Positions 43,830 through 52,240 of a stretch of DNA of 64,000 nt are shown here, piece after piece. How positions within the stretch are numbered: the stretch's first letter is position 1; the number at the start of each line of letters is the position of its first letter. The DNA lies in the NCBI GenBank assembly GCA_910584685.1, contig CAJUAO010000005.1:62001-126000 (forward strand), given 5' to 3'. The position numbers and the translations under genes were made by a program. The stretch comes from an uncultured Lachnospiraceae bacterium. GTDB taxonomy: Bacteria; Bacillota; Clostridia; Lachnospirales; Lachnospiraceae. The notes beneath the pieces are model-generated. The model searched no databases. It was not told the origin of the DNA and worked only from the letters and a program-made list of their open reading frames with translations.

Positions 43830-43850
43830 ATAAAATATTATAATATGGAT

Positions 43851-43944
43851 ACAGCTATATTCTTAAGTATTAGTCATAATTGTAAGCAGGCTGGATTAAA
43901 GTCTGCTTATGAGGAAAGACTTCACTGGGAATATAGCTGTTTTG
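43851..43944 (+). terminator. Terminator with nested hairpin after the M23 gene
   Basis: ACAGCTATATTC (43851-43862) pairs perfectly with GAATATAGCTGT (43929-43940), followed by TTTT. Inside, AAGCAG (43884-43889) pairs with CTGCTT (43903-43908). Confidence 0.75.
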
Positions 43945-44031
43945 CGTTTGGCAACACAAAAAATTCATTGGACTTAATCGGAATAAGTGGTAGAATTAAT
44001 ATTATATGAAAATAATATGGAGGACACGGTA

Positions 44032-45393
44032 ATGGATAATAATGGTTATAACAATACTGCTAATCAGGGAAATTCATATTCATACGGATACGGAGGAACC
44101 CCTCAGGGCGGATATAATATGAATGATAATAAAAAGAAGGAAGGCGGGTTTGCAAAGGGAGTTGCCGTAGGAATAGTCTGCTCTCTGCTTGCCTTCTGCG
44201 TTATTATACTGGTAAATCAGTTTTTTAAGAAGGATGGAAATAATATAAGCAATAATGGAGGCGATTTTTTTTCATCCCTGTTTGGAAATAATGATGACAG
44301 CAGTATTTTCACAGATGAGCAGATGTCTAAGATTAATCTTATACAGCAGTATATAGATATTTATTCATATTATGAGCAGGATAATGACAAATTTATTGAC
44401 GGCGTATATTCGGCGCTGCTTCAATCCCTTAATGATAATTATGCCGTATACTATAATGAGGATGCTTATACTCAGATACTGGAGGGCAATTCAGGAGAAT
44501 ATTACGGAATAGGCTGCGTAGTCACCCAGAATGTGCAGACTGGATACGTAACGGTTGTACAGCCATATAAAAATTCTCCTGCATATGAGGCAGGAATTGC
44601 CGTAGGGGATATAATTCTTAAGGCAGACGATATAGAGCTTACAGGCATGGATTTAAACGAGGCAGTATCATATATGAAGGGCGGAGAGGGAACAGAGGTT
44701 ACCCTTACTGTCATACATGAGGGAAAAGAAAAAACGGTAAAGGTTGAAAGAAGAAAAATAGAAGTACCTACGGTAGAATATGAGATGCTTGAGGACAATG
44801 TAGGATATGTGCAGATAACAGGCTTCGAGGAGGTTACGGAGTCTCAGTTTAGCGATGCGGTAGACAGCCTTATTGCCGACGGAGCAAAGGGGCTTGTATT
44901 TGACGTCCGCTCAAATCCGGGAGGCTCATATGATGTGGTTGTAGCTATGCTTGATAAGCTTTTGCCGGAGGGAACGTTAGTATATACGGAGGATAAGTAC
45001 GGAAACAGACAGACAGAAACATCTGACGCAGCCTGTGTAGAGCTTCCGATGGCAGTTATTATAAACGGAGACAGCGCCAGCGCTTCGGAGATATTTGCAG
45101 GAGCCATGCAGGATTATGACGCGGCGGAAATTATCGGAACTACGTCATACGGAAAGGGTATAGTACAGAGCGTTATACCAATGGGAGACGGAACAGGCAT
45201 AAAATTTACAATAGCGTCCTACTTTACGCCAAAGGGAGTGTGCATACACGGCATAGGAATTGAGCCTGATAAAAAGGTGGAGCTTCCGAAGGAGGATGAG
45301 GCGTATGACGATAACGGATATCTAAAGAAAGAATATGACACACAGCTTGATGCAGCCATAAAATATATTAATGAACAGACGAACCTGCATTAA
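44032..45393 (+). CDS. S41 C-terminal processing protease, CtpA/CtpB
   Basis: 453 residues. A Gly/Asn/Tyr-rich cytoplasmic start is followed by one membrane helix (about 42-64), a PDZ domain (about 145-225; YYGIGCVVTQNVQTGYVTVVQPYKNSPAYEAGIAVGDIIL) and the S41 catalytic domain (about 240-430) with the Ser in NGDSASASEIFAGAMQDY and Lys in TTSYGKGIVQSV, the dyad of the family. It trims exported or septal proteins. It is positioned after the ftsEX and M23 genes as in many Firmicutes. The start at 44032 follows GGAGGACACGGTA. Confidence 0.93.
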   Translation: MDNNGYNNTANQGNSYSYGYGGTPQGGYNMNDNKKKEGGFAKGVAVGIVCSLLAFCVIILVNQFFKKDGNNISNNGGDFFSSLFGNNDDSSIFTDEQMSKINLIQQYIDIYSYYEQDNDKFIDGVYSALLQSLNDNYAVYYNEDAYTQILEGNSGEYYGIGCVVTQNVQTGYVTVVQPYKNSPAYEAGIAVGDIILKADDIELTGMDLNEAVSYMKGGEGTEVTLTVIHEGKEKTVKVERRKIEVPTVEYEMLEDNVGYVQITGFEEVTESQFSDAVDSLIADGAKGLVFDVRSNPGGSYDVVVAMLDKLLPEGTLVYTEDKYGNRQTETSDAACVELPMAVIINGDSASASEIFAGAMQDYDAAEIIGTTSYGKGIVQSVIPMGDGTGIKFTIASYFTPKGVCIHGIGIEPDKKVELPKEDEAYDDNGYLKKEYDTQLDAAIKYINEQTNLH

Positions 45394-45410
45394 AAGCAGT
45401 AGGGAGAATA

Positions 45411-45485
45411 GTGTGAAAAATAAATTTTTCACACGCAAATTTGTGCCTATTGCCCAAATTTGCAGGTAACAAAAAGGCATGGTGA
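45411..45485 (+). ncRNA. Two-hairpin leader element, copy C3 (divergent)
   Basis: GTGTGAAAAA (45411-45420) pairs with TTTTTCACAC (45425-45434), and GCAAATTTG (45435-45443) pairs with CAAATTTGC (45455-45463), then AGGTAACAAAAAGGCATG. Two adjacent perfect hairpins are followed by GGCATG, as in the elements at 12162 and 54226, which share the GCAARTT core of stem 2. There is no U tract, so it is not an intrinsic terminator. The GGCATG includes the first possible MATE start codon. Confidence 0.45.
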
Positions 45486-47050
45486 TTAAAATGGAGAGTG
45501 AGAAAATGGAAGAAGGCCTAGAAGAGAAGGAAGAAGGAATAGAAGATATAGGAACAAAAGAAAATGAAGCTGAAAAAGAAACAGAAGATAGAGAAACGGA
45601 AGCTGGATATGAAATAAAAGAGGAAATGAAAAGGAGCCGGATAGAGGAGGGAAAAAAGGGAAAAAAATACGAAATAGATATGTGTAATGGCCCTATTTTA
45701 AAGAAAATGCTGATTTTTGCCCTTCCTCTTATGCTGTCGGGAATACTGCAGCTTTTGTTTAATGCGGCCGACACTATAGTAGTGGGAAGATTTGCCGGAG
45801 ATAATTCCTTGGCGGCAGTAGGCTCTAACGGTTCCATTATCAACCTTCTGACAAATTTGTTTATAGGTCTTTCGGTAGGAGCAAACGTAGTTACAGCCAG
45901 ATTTTACGGGGCAAGGGAGAAAAATGCATTAAAGGAAACCATACACACGGCAATGCTTATAAGTGTAATAAGCGGTATTATACTTACTATAATAGGTATT
46001 ATAGGAGCAAAACAGATACTTATATGGATGAAGGCGCCAAGGGAGGTGCTTGATTTAGCGGTAATTTACCTGCGTATATATTTCATAGGAATGACTGCTA
46101 CCATGGTCTATAATTTTGGAAGCGCTATATTAAGGGCTGTGGGAGATACGAGAAGGCCCTTGTATTTTCTTCTTATATCAGGAGTTGTTAATGTAATTTT
46201 AAATCTGCTTTTTGTCATAGGTTTAAAGCTGGATGTGGCGGGAGTGGCCCTTGCCACGGTTATTTCCCAATGTATTTCGGCAGCGCTGATAGTGCTGTGT
46301 CTTGTGAGGGAAAAGGGAGATATACATCTAAATGTAAGGGAACTTCATATAAACAAAAGGATATTCGGAATGATTGTAAGGATAGGACTTCCTGCGGGAA
46401 TACAGGGAACTATATTTTCATTGTCAAATGTAGTTATACAATCATCCATAAACAGCTTTGGAAATATAGTGGTAGCCGCAAATTCCGCAGCGTCAAATAT
46501 AGAGGGCTTTGTCTATATGGGCATGAATTCCATGTATCAGACTACATTATCCTTTACCAGCCAGAATATGGGCGCGGGAAGAATAGAGCGTATAAACAAA
46601 ATACTTATAAGGGGACAAATGTGCGTTATAGCCGTGGGAGTAATTATGGGTATGACGGTAGTATTTTTGTCAGATTCCCTTCTTGGAATATATTCAAAAA
46701 GCGCAGCCATAGTGACGGAGGGAGTAAAAAGACTACAGATAGTGTGCGGAAGCTATGCTCTGTGCGGAATGATGGATGTTATGGTAGGAGCCTTGAGAGG
46801 AATAGGATATTCGGTTATGCCTATGGTTGTATCATTGATAGGGGCATGCGGGTTAAGGCTTGTTTGGATTGCCACAGTATTTAATATAGAGAAGTATCAC
46901 GTTCCAAGAACTATATATATGTCATATCCCATGTCGTGGGCAATCACGGCGTCAGTACATCTCATATGCTACATTATAGTAAAAAGAAAGCTTAATAAGA
47001 AGCATCAGATTATATCAAGCTGTAATTATAAAGAGCCGGCAAATACGTAA
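45479..47050 (+). CDS. MATE-family multidrug/Na+ efflux protein
   Basis: 523 residues with about twelve helices from residue 73 onward (CNGPILKKMLIFALPLMLSGILQLLFNAADTIVVGRFAG, the family start). Drug or dye export is driven by Na+ or H+. An added N-terminal stretch of about 65 residues is strongly charged with Glu and Lys (MEEGLEEKEEGIEDIG, ENEAEKETEDRETEA) and is absent from ordinary MATE proteins. The start could be 45479 or 45491; a later start is possible if the acidic part is not made. A two-hairpin element and a GGCATG are upstream. A strong terminator overlaps the 3' end. Confidence 0.88.
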   Translation: MVIKMESEKMEEGLEEKEEGIEDIGTKENEAEKETEDRETEAGYEIKEEMKRSRIEEGKKGKKYEIDMCNGPILKKMLIFALPLMLSGILQLLFNAADTIVVGRFAGDNSLAAVGSNGSIINLLTNLFIGLSVGANVVTARFYGAREKNALKETIHTAMLISVISGIILTIIGIIGAKQILIWMKAPREVLDLAVIYLRIYFIGMTATMVYNFGSAILRAVGDTRRPLYFLLISGVVNVILNLLFVIGLKLDVAGVALATVISQCISAALIVLCLVREKGDIHLNVRELHINKRIFGMIVRIGLPAGIQGTIFSLSNVVIQSSINSFGNIVVAANSAASNIEGFVYMGMNSMYQTTLSFTSQNMGAGRIERINKILIRGQMCVIAVGVIMGMTVVFLSDSLLGIYSKSAAIVTEGVKRLQIVCGSYALCGMMDVMVGALRGIGYSVMPMVVSLIGACGLRLVWIATVFNIEKYHVPRTIYMSYPMSWAITASVHLICYIIVKRKLNKKHQIISSCNYKEPANT

Positions 47051-47072
47051 ATCATGTATTGCCGGCTCGGTT
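47033..47072 (+). terminator. Terminator overlapping the MATE 3' end
   Basis: GAGCCGGCAAATAC (47033-47046) pairs with GTATTGCCGGCTC (47056-47068), followed by GGTTTATG. The stop codon lies inside the loop side of the hairpin. Confidence 0.75.
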
Positions 47073-47130
47073 TATGTCCACGGGCAGGGGAAAGCTTTTA
47101 AACTGCCTGATTATATTATTTACATCAAAA

Positions 47131-47150
47131 AAAGCTTATTCCACACCATA
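47131..47150 (+). promoter_or_regulatory. Shared 20-bp motif upstream of the regulator (copy A)
   Basis: AAAGCTTATTCCACACCATA matches the motif at 49325-49344 in 16 of 20 positions, all four differences being transitions. The two copies lie upstream of the LytTR regulator and of the FlxA-like gene, so a shared binding site is possible. Confidence 0.35.
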
Positions 47151-47229
47151 CCGTTATCAGAAATAAATTTACATTCCGATATAAGAAATAAAGAAACAAA
47201 AGCCGCCAAAGGCGTCATGGAGGATTATT

Positions 47230-47946
47230 ATGCAAATAGCAATATGCGACGACGAGAGGGAAATAAGAAATATGCTTGGGGAAAAGCTTAAGAGGATGTA
47301 TCCTGATTCAGGCGTATCATTTTATGAATCAGGGGATGAATTGCTTTTATCAGACAGTCAGCCTGATATTTTGCTGCTGGATATCCGGATGGAAGGGAAA
47401 AACGGAATGGAAACGGCAAAGGAGCTTCGCGGAAAAAATAAAAAAATGATTGTGATTTTTATAACAGCCTTGGAGGAATATGTGTTTCAGGCTTTTGACG
47501 TAGGAGCGTTTCATTATCTGGTAAAGCCCTTTGATGATAAGAAATTTGAGGAAATTATAAAAAAAGCCGTGGAGGAGCTTAAAAATATGGAAGAAAGTGA
47601 AAATATTAAAAATGAAAGTCTTATCATAACTTCAAAGGGCAAGCATATTTCTGTTAATCCTGCGGATATTATTTATGCGGAGGTATTTAACAGAAAGGTA
47701 ATACTTCATACAATTAATACGGACGTGGAATACTATGGAAAAATGAAGGAATTGGAGGAAAGGGCAGGAGAGGATTTTTACCGCCCCCACAGGTCATATC
47801 TTGTGAATTTTAATTATATTATAAGATATGATGCGGAAACGATTTATCTTAAAAAGGGACAGGCTCTTATGTCAAAGCAGAATTATAAGGAATTTAAGAA
47901 AAGCTATTTAAGGTATAATCAGAGAAAGGGAAGAAAAAATGTATGA
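47230..47946 (+). CDS. LytTR-family response regulator (second copy)
   Basis: 238 residues. Receiver domain with CDDE near residue 7, Asp51 in LLLDIRMEG and Lys in YLVKPFDDK; LytTR domain at about 130-235 (LIITSKGKHISVNPADIIYAEVFNRKVILHT, FYRPHRSYLVNFNYII). It overlaps the kinase gene by eight bases. It differs clearly in sequence from the regulator at 6295. GGAGG and a spaced ATG give a good start. The regulon is unknown; the FlxA-like gene downstream is a candidate. Confidence 0.9.
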   Translation: MQIAICDDEREIRNMLGEKLKRMYPDSGVSFYESGDELLLSDSQPDILLLDIRMEGKNGMETAKELRGKNKKMIVIFITALEEYVFQAFDVGAFHYLVKPFDDKKFEEIIKKAVEELKNMEESENIKNESLIITSKGKHISVNPADIIYAEVFNRKVILHTINTDVEYYGKMKELEERAGEDFYRPHRSYLVNFNYIIRYDAETIYLKKGQALMSKQNYKEFKKSYLRYNQRKGRKNV

Positions 47947-49312
47947 TGAGGCATACGGAGCAGCCATATTTTATGGAACGCCAATTATGGAAAATATCAT
48001 AGGAGCATATTGCTTTTACCGTATTTCAAAGCCCTTTATGAAAAATAAAAGGAGGGCGGTTTATGTGGGAGGGGCGTATTTTCTTATTATTCTAACGCTA
48101 TATATTCTGCCCCTCAGGATTAATGCTTTTACCGCGTACCTTATAGGCGTTTTGGCCGCATTTTTTGTAATGTGTGAAGCCGACAGAAGAAATTATGAGC
48201 AGAAGGCTTTTCTTGCTGTGATATTTTTCTCAATACACTGGTTTACATATGCAATGGCAGAGATATTATATGACAGATTATACGGCTTTGCCGAAAATAC
48301 GGATTATATGCTGGCTCATTCTGAGCTGTGGCTTTTGCTGTATTTAACGGTAAGCCTGATTTTTTTAGGTATGGAGCTTTTATTTATGACAGTTGGAATA
48401 CAGTGTATTTTAAGAAGCTATTCCTATAAATACGAAAATATGTCAAAAAAGGAGCTGCTTATACTGGTAATTCCACCCTTTATGGGTGTGGTGGGATATA
48501 GGGTTATAGAATATTATCGTAGCTTTTACATAGGGCAGGTGGGGAAAAGCTCTGCAAAATATGATTTTTTTTCCTTACTTTATTACGCCGTTGCAATTAT
48601 TACCGTTGTAGTGGTTATTGTGATTTATCAAAATATAAAGGCAGGGCAGGAGGAAAAATTGCAGAATGAATTGCTTGGAGCGCAGGTGAACAGCATTATG
48701 CAGCATATTGAACAGGCGGAGAGCCTTTATGAGGATATACGCAGTATAAAGCATGATATGACAAACCATATTATTACCTTAGAAAGACTGTATTCCGGTA
48801 ATAAAACAGAGGAGGCCGCAGGATACGGTACGGAGCTTAAAACAGAGCTTTCGCGGATAACAGAACGGATAGTAAGTGGAAATCCTGTGACTGACGTAAT
48901 TTTATGGGAAATGCAAAAAAAGGCAGAAAAAAAGAATATATGTTTTGATATTGACTTTCATTTTCCGGCAGATTCTAAGATAAATTCCTTTGATATCAGT
49001 GTAATATTAAATAATGGACTTTTAAACGCAATAGAAAATACGGACAAAGGCAGGGAGGCGCATATATCCGTTCTTTCTTACAGGAGAAACAACGCTTATA
49101 TGATAGAGATAAACAATACCTTTATGGGAGAATTGCGGTGGGATGAGGAGAGGGAAATTCCGGTTACGTCAAAGAAAAAGAAAGACGCACACGGCTATGG
49201 ACTTGCAAATATAAGAAGGGTTGCGGAAAAATATTCCGGAGCTATGGAGATTGAGCTTAAAGACGGTATGTTTTGCCTTACCGTTATGCTGATGACAGAG
49301 CAGCCGTTTTAG
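47939..49312 (+). CDS. GHKL sensor histidine kinase (second copy)
   Basis: 457 residues. About six helices (to about residue 230) are followed by a coiled coil, an H box IKHDMTNHIITLERLY (the expected phospho-His is present), an N box LNNGLLNAIENTDKG and a G box DAHGYGLANIRRV. The AgrC-like class detects peptides or membrane states and phosphorylates the LytTR regulator that overlaps it. No autoinducer-peptide gene is recognisable next to it. Confidence 0.9.
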   Translation: MYDEAYGAAIFYGTPIMENIIGAYCFYRISKPFMKNKRRAVYVGGAYFLIILTLYILPLRINAFTAYLIGVLAAFFVMCEADRRNYEQKAFLAVIFFSIHWFTYAMAEILYDRLYGFAENTDYMLAHSELWLLLYLTVSLIFLGMELLFMTVGIQCILRSYSYKYENMSKKELLILVIPPFMGVVGYRVIEYYRSFYIGQVGKSSAKYDFFSLLYYAVAIITVVVVIVIYQNIKAGQEEKLQNELLGAQVNSIMQHIEQAESLYEDIRSIKHDMTNHIITLERLYSGNKTEEAAGYGTELKTELSRITERIVSGNPVTDVILWEMQKKAEKKNICFDIDFHFPADSKINSFDISVILNNGLLNAIENTDKGREAHISVLSYRRNNAYMIEINNTFMGELRWDEEREIPVTSKKKKDAHGYGLANIRRVAEKYSGAMEIELKDGMFCLTVMLMTEQPF

Positions 49313-49324
49313 TTTACAACAGAA

Positions 49325-49344
49325 AAAGCCTGTTTCATACCATA
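49325..49344 (+). promoter_or_regulatory. Shared 20-bp motif upstream of the FlxA-like gene (copy B)
   Basis: AAAGCCTGTTTCATACCATA is the second copy of the motif at 47131-47150. A possible -10 TATAAA is at 49360-49365. Confidence 0.35.
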
Positions 49345-49478
49345 AGGGTTTAATTTGAATATAAAAATTCCGAAAGGGTAGGTAAGAGCAGAAGATTTTA
49401 CCTGACAGACGGGTATACCGGTAGGTAAAAACAGCCTTAGAACACATGGATGTGAAAACAGGAAAGGAGACTGGGATT

Positions 49479-50279
49479 ATGATGACAGTTGGAAGCGTAA
49501 CAGGTAAAAATAGCGGCGGTATGCAGGGAGCAAATTCCGGAATAAATATGCAGGAGGATTCTGTAAGCAGAAATATTAAAAATCAGATTGCCTGGGCAAA
49601 TGAGAAGCTTCAGGAGCTTTCCGCCAATCAGGATATGACAATGGAGCAGAAAATGAAAAAAAGACAGGAAATCCAGCAGGAGATTACCGTGTTGAATCAG
49701 CAGCTAAGACAGCATCAGATTGAACAGAGAAAGGAAGCGCAGTCAAAAAAAGGCTCCGGGGAGGATATGCCTGACAGCAGGAGAGCTGATAATGAAAAGG
49801 CAGGCGGCAAGGGAGCGGGCTTAACTGCGTCAAGTATGGAGGCAATGATTTCAGCAGATTCCTCCATGAAGCAGGCAAGAGTTCATGGCAGTATGGCAGC
49901 GCAGATGGAAGGAAGAGCGGGCGTAGTGGAGTCAGAAATTAAAATGGATAGGAGCAGAGGCTCAGACACGGAGAAAAAAGAGGAGGAATTAGCTGATTTA
50001 AAGGTAAGGGCAGGGGCTGCAAAGGCGGCGCAGGTTTCTACCCTTGCAGAAGCCGGAAGGGAAATTAAGGAAGCCGTAAAGTCAGAGGAGGCAGCAGAGG
50101 GTTTGGAAGGCGCAGGAGGCAAAAACGAAAAAGCAGATAAAACAAAAGAGGCTGAGGATAAAGAAAAATCAGATAAAAGCGAAGAGGATATACCGGAAGC
50201 TGCCAATGACAACGGGGTTAAATCAGGGCATGCAAAAGGACAGCCGGTTCATTATACTTCTATAGATGTACGCTTGTAA
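49479..50279 (+). CDS. FlxA-like coiled-coil protein
   Basis: 266 residues, no signal peptide. Residues about 30-85 (SRNIKNQIAWANEKLQELSANQDMTMEQKMKKRQEIQQEITVLNQQLRQHQIEQRKEAQ) match the FlxA-like pattern of a regular coiled coil seen in proteins linked to flagella. The rest is Ala/Glu/Lys-rich and low in complexity (KAEDKEKSDKSEED near the end). It follows the second LytTR/GHKL pair and shares an upstream motif with the regulator gene, so it may be under its control. Biochemical role unknown. Confidence 0.55.
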   Translation: MMTVGSVTGKNSGGMQGANSGINMQEDSVSRNIKNQIAWANEKLQELSANQDMTMEQKMKKRQEIQQEITVLNQQLRQHQIEQRKEAQSKKGSGEDMPDSRRADNEKAGGKGAGLTASSMEAMISADSSMKQARVHGSMAAQMEGRAGVVESEIKMDRSRGSDTEKKEEELADLKVRAGAAKAAQVSTLAEAGREIKEAVKSEEAAEGLEGAGGKNEKADKTKEAEDKEKSDKSEEDIPEAANDNGVKSGHAKGQPVHYTSIDVRL

Positions 50280-50364
50280 TGATATAAAAAAAGAAAACAA
50301 ACATTAATAAAATAACAATTTTGTCCGATAAATATAACAAGACAATATTCAGGAGGACAAAAAA

Positions 50365-50772
50365 GTGGAAAAAGAAACAACTCCAAGTCAAAGCGAATGG
50401 CTGGTAATGGAGGTATTTTGGGCAAGCGATGCTTCTTCCCTTACGGCAAAGGAGGTTATTTTAAGGCTCCGTGAGAAAACAGATATGTCGCCAAGAATGG
50501 TGCGTGTTCTGTTAAACCGCTTATGGCAGAAGGGGGTATTAAGCTATAGGATAGATGAGCATGATTCAAGGATTTACCATTATTCAGCGGTTAAATCAAA
50601 GGAGGAATGTCAGAAAGAAAAAAGCAGAAAATTTGTGGACAGCTATTTTGAGGGAAGCCGTAAAAATGCAATGGCTGCGTTGCTCCAAAGTACAATGCTT
50701 ACGGAAGAACAGTTTTGCGAGCTTACGGAAATTTTGAAGCAATGCAGGAAAGAGGAAAAGGATAAAAAATGA
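50365..50772 (+). CDS. BlaI/MecI-family transcriptional repressor
   Basis: 135 residues. The start ETTPSQSEWLVMEVFWASDASSLTAKEVILRLREKTDMSPRMVRVLLNRLWQKGVLSYR is the BlaI/MecI winged helix, and the C-terminal helices form the dimer domain (FVDSYFEGSRKNAMAALLQSTMLTEEQFCELTEIL). It represses its own operon until cleaved after M56 sensing. The stop overlaps the M56 gene start by four bases. No beta-lactamase or PBP gene is adjacent, so the target could be other envelope genes. Confidence 0.92.
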   Translation: MEKETTPSQSEWLVMEVFWASDASSLTAKEVILRLREKTDMSPRMVRVLLNRLWQKGVLSYRIDEHDSRIYHYSAVKSKEECQKEKSRKFVDSYFEGSRKNAMAALLQSTMLTEEQFCELTEILKQCRKEEKDKK

Positions 50773-52025
50773 CAGTACAGGAACTTTTAAACAGGTTCAT
50801 ACAATTTATAAATATATGTGCTGTCTATTATGTTATACAACTGGTAAGGTGCGCCTTGTTATCATTAGGGGTATTTGCATTTGTTTACGTATTGCGTAAA
50901 ACCCTGATGAAAAACAAGGTATTCCTAAAAGGTGCTTTATGGAGCTTGTTTATTCCTGTACTGTTTATAGGAAAAATGAAGTTCTTTTACGAAAACATAA
51001 TAGGCGTAAGGCTTTTTTGGAGGTGTACGGCAGCATTCATGAGCAATGTATGGATGTGCTGGCTGTATCTGGGGGGAATATTTATATACGGATTTTTGAT
51101 TTTCCGGAGAAAGAGAAGGCTTAAAAAGCTGGCGGCGCATATGGACAAAAGAAGAGTGGGAAGTGATTTGGTTTATGTAACGGATGCTCCCGTTACACCG
51201 GCCGCCATAGGCGTATTTAAGCCAAGGCTCGTGATGCCGAGGCTTATATTGGAGGAATATGATAAGGGGGAGATACAGACAATCCTTCTTCACGAAAAGA
51301 CGCATATAAGGCTTGGACATCTGGCGTTTTATTTCTTATGGGATATTATACGGGTACTGTTATGGATTAATCCCTTTCTTACCATAGGAATGAGGCTCTT
51401 TAAGGAGGATATGGAGGAAATATGCGACAGGGTTACAATCAGTAAAAGTAAAGGCGACGCATATGGATATGGGCAGCTTCTTTTAAAGAGCATGAGAATG
51501 CTCCGAGATGAAGGCGAAGCTTTCAATATGTATGCAGCGTTTACGGGAGATAAGGAATACCTTAATATTCGTAAGAGGATAACAGGAATTGCCGGATATA
51601 AGCCGTATAAGCAGGTTGGGGCAGTCTTTACAATGCTTGGCGTTATATTATTTACAGCCGGTACGGTTTTTGGAATACATAAGATTTCTTATGACAGATG
51701 CAATCCATATAACACCATAACCGTTTTTGATATGTCAACGGAGAAGGTTATTGATGACGACAGCGAAGAGTTAAGGGCAGCGGTCAGTTATGATAAGGAT
51801 TATGTATATGTGGAAGCGGAATTTCTGGAGGAATTGGTTAGAAAAAATGAAACAGAAAGCGAAAATATCTGTTTTTTCTGCGGAGGCGGCTATAAATTGC
51901 CGGGTATAGGCTATGGAGGCGGCGTTGCTTATGTGGCGACGGATAACCTGCAGGACGGCGTATATAAAATTGTGTATGATGAGCCGGAGGATGATATATT
52001 TTTATTTATATTTAAGCTTATGTAG
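50769..52025 (+). CDS. BlaR1-like M56 membrane metalloprotease
   Basis: 418 residues. Four membrane helices surround the M56 zinc protease with HEKTH (HExxH in ILLHEKTHIRLGHLAFY) and a distal Glu in EDMEEICDR. A short outside domain (about 315-418) is Tyr/Gly-rich (GGGYKLPGIGYGGGVAYVATDNL) and is not the penicillin-binding sensor of classical BlaR1. It should sense another signal and inactivate the BlaI partner. It is the last gene before uvrB. Confidence 0.88.
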   Translation: MTVQELLNRFIQFINICAVYYVIQLVRCALLSLGVFAFVYVLRKTLMKNKVFLKGALWSLFIPVLFIGKMKFFYENIIGVRLFWRCTAAFMSNVWMCWLYLGGIFIYGFLIFRRKRRLKKLAAHMDKRRVGSDLVYVTDAPVTPAAIGVFKPRLVMPRLILEEYDKGEIQTILLHEKTHIRLGHLAFYFLWDIIRVLLWINPFLTIGMRLFKEDMEEICDRVTISKSKGDAYGYGQLLLKSMRMLRDEGEAFNMYAAFTGDKEYLNIRKRITGIAGYKPYKQVGAVFTMLGVILFTAGTVFGIHKISYDRCNPYNTITVFDMSTEKVIDDDSEELRAAVSYDKDYVYVEAEFLEELVRKNETESENICFFCGGGYKLPGIGYGGGVAYVATDNLQDGVYKIVYDEPEDDIFLFIFKLM

Positions 52026-52120
52026 GGCAGAATATATAATCGGGGAGTAAAAACTGCTGCAATTTAAGGAAAAGGGCAGATTAAAAAATAAGTAATATAC
52101 AGTTAAATAAAAGATATTAA

Positions 52121-52162
52121 AAAGTACAGAACAAATGTTCATTTTTGTCTGTACTTTTTTTA
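52121..52162 (+). terminator. Terminator of the M56 operon, overlapping the SOS box
   Basis: AAAGTACAGA (52121-52130) pairs with TCTGTACTTT (52148-52157) and is followed by T residues. The LexA-type box at 52129-52140 lies within the hairpin. Confidence 0.75.
52129..52140 (+). promoter_or_regulatory. LexA (SOS) box upstream of uvrB
   Basis: GAACAAATGTTC fits the Gram-positive LexA consensus GAAC-N4-GTTC, 100 bases before the ATG of uvrB and just upstream of a TATACT (52173-52178) -10 candidate. UvrB is a known SOS gene. Confidence 0.8.
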
Positions 52163-52240
52163 TATATAGTGGTATACTATAAAGGAAAATTTTTATGGCT
52201 GACAGTGGTCACAATGCTTCGTGAAAGAGAGGTTTTCAAT

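Noticed and set aside
45411..45463. Intrinsic terminator after the C-terminal protease gene
   Set aside because: Both hairpins lack a following T tract.
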